Positions 63,360 to 64,000 of a DNA stretch of 64,000 bases are shown one piece after another (positions within the stretch are counted from its first letter, which is position 1; each line of letters opens with the position of its first letter). A program made the translations under genes and the position numbers. The notes beneath the pieces are model-generated. The model worked only from the letters and a program-made list of their open reading frames with translations, was not told the origin of the DNA and made no database searches. The DNA is taken from NCBI GenBank assembly GCA_964520905.1, contig CAZFQL010000001.1:186001-250000 (forward strand). The letters are read 5' to 3'. Source of the stretch: JAGVIE01 sp964520905 (lineage in GTDB: Bacteria; Bacteroidota; Ignavibacteria; UBA10030; SZUA-254).

Positions 63360-64000
63360 TCAGTATCTCCTACTCTTTACCAAAACTTTGCTGTAATGAC
63401 TTAAATGCTCGAGCACTTTTCCCGTGCCGCGCACTACCGCAGTCAATGGATCTTCCGCTACGTGTACCGGCAGACTTGTTTCCAGCCGGATACGCTCATC
63501 GAGTTGTTTGAGGAGCGCACCGCCGCCGGTTAGCATGATACCGCGGTCGAGAATATCTGCTGATAGCTCCGGAGGTGTCCGCTCGAGCGTCAGCTTAATT
63601 GCGTCGACGATTTGCTGTATGGATTCGTTCAAACATTCACGGATTTCAACCGAGCTTGCTTCAGTTGTTTTTGGAATGCCATTTACCAGATCGCGCCCCT
63701 TTACTTGAATTGTAATTTCTTCTTTTAACGGCATAGCAGACCCGACTTCACACTTGATCGCTTCTGCTGTTCTCTCACCGATTAAAATGTTATGATTCTT
63801 TTTGAAGAATTGTACGATGGCGTTGTTCATCTCATCGCCGGCTATGCGGATCGATTCTTCATTCACAATTCCGGAAAGAGCGATCACCGCAATTTCAGTT
63901 GTGCCGCCGCCGATATCGACAACCATATTTCCAGCAGGTGCATCAACATCTAAACCGATGCCGATAGCAGAAGCCATCGGTTCTGCTATCAGGTGAACTT
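63360..64000 (-). CDS. mreB: Rod shape-determining protein MreB, partial (N-terminus beyond window)
   Basis: About 213 residues of the C-terminal two-thirds are seen, entering with VHLIAEPMASAIGIGLDV. The phosphate-2 loop DIGGGTTEIAVIA and the adenosine-site region LTGGGALLKQLDERI are clear. MreB is the actin-like filament that directs elongation. The frame is open to the window edge; an internal ATG at 63977 is not the start. Confidence 0.95.
   Translation of the reverse strand, partial: VHLIAEPMASAIGIGLDVDAPAGNMVVDIGGGTTEIAVIALSGIVNEESIRIAGDEMNNAIVQFFKKNHNILIGERTAEAIKCEVGSAMPLKEEITIQVKGRDLVNGIPKTTEASSVEIRECLNESIQQIVDAIKLTLERTPPELSADILDRGIMLTGGGALLKQLDERIRLETSLPVHVAEDPLTAVVRGTGKVLEHLSHYSKVLVKSRRY

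Overview
The window looks like a chromosomal contig from an uncultured bacterium of the Bacteroidota/Chlorobiota side of the FCB group, most like Ignavibacteria. Four kinds of evidence point there. Several secreted proteins end in type IX secretion (T9SS) sorting domains of the NYPNPFNP type. There are PorV/FadL-like outer-membrane proteins and many beta-barrel proteins and lipoproteins. Several good promoters have -35 boxes such as TTGACA/TTGAAA/TTGCCA, a 17-bp spacer and TATAnT/TATTTT, which differ from the Bacteroides TAnnTTTG type. Most gene starts lack a strong Shine-Dalgarno sequence. No tRNA, rRNA or CRISPR array was seen. Taxonomy is inferred from gene content only.

Layout. 1-3139: start of an AMP-binding acyl synthetase, a decayed small membrane protein gene, a frameshifted copy of the serS 3' end, a ParE-type toxin-antitoxin pair, and serS. 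3353-8453: one leftward operon with a HisA-like TIM barrel, a PfkB kinase, dapB, dapA, dapD and an RmlD-like reductase. 8721-15366: rightward envelope genes (barrel protein, Tyr-rich lipoprotein, FadL/PorV-like protein), a penicillin acylase family hydrolase and a Sir2 deacylase. 15367-17727: an accessory island with a BglII-like type II restriction-modification pair, preceded by a 101-bp inverted-repeat insertion in a small gene remnant and followed by an attC-like structure. 17721-23056: thioredoxin-like protein, HsmA-like protein, TrmH, EamA exporter, TPR-like protein, YIP1 protein and M14 peptidase. 23220-29210: lon, dnaX, a PorV-like protein and a lipoprotein.

29215-35734 is a leftward operon for a secreted protein, a FecR-domain protein, a large outer-membrane protein and a CHASE2 adenylate cyclase. 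35863-43744 is a leftward housekeeping run (rseP, dxr, dnaB, family-4 uracil-DNA glycosylase, coaBC, rpoZ, gmk, yicC), with a divergent rqcH-like gene. 45715-50024 holds a barrel protein, secreted or lipid-anchored proteins including a probable pseudo-metallopeptidase, a DUF1330 protein and a small HEAGH membrane protein. 50304-56349 is a T9SS cargo cluster: a cargo-less sorting-domain protein, a second T9SS protein, a metzincin split by an in-frame TGA, and an S1/P1-nuclease-like protein. 56363-58792 encodes a second Lon-like protease. 58943-64000 is the elongasome operon rodA-mrdA-mreD-mreC-mreB, with mreB cut by the window edge.

The points most worth a second look are an A9 slippery run in dnaX with an immediate -1 frame stop, the BglII-type system and its insertion-like element, the serS fragment beside the toxin-antitoxin pair, an ATGA-to-ATAA lesion at the dapD/rmlD junction, and the CHASE2-FecR-outer-membrane operon.
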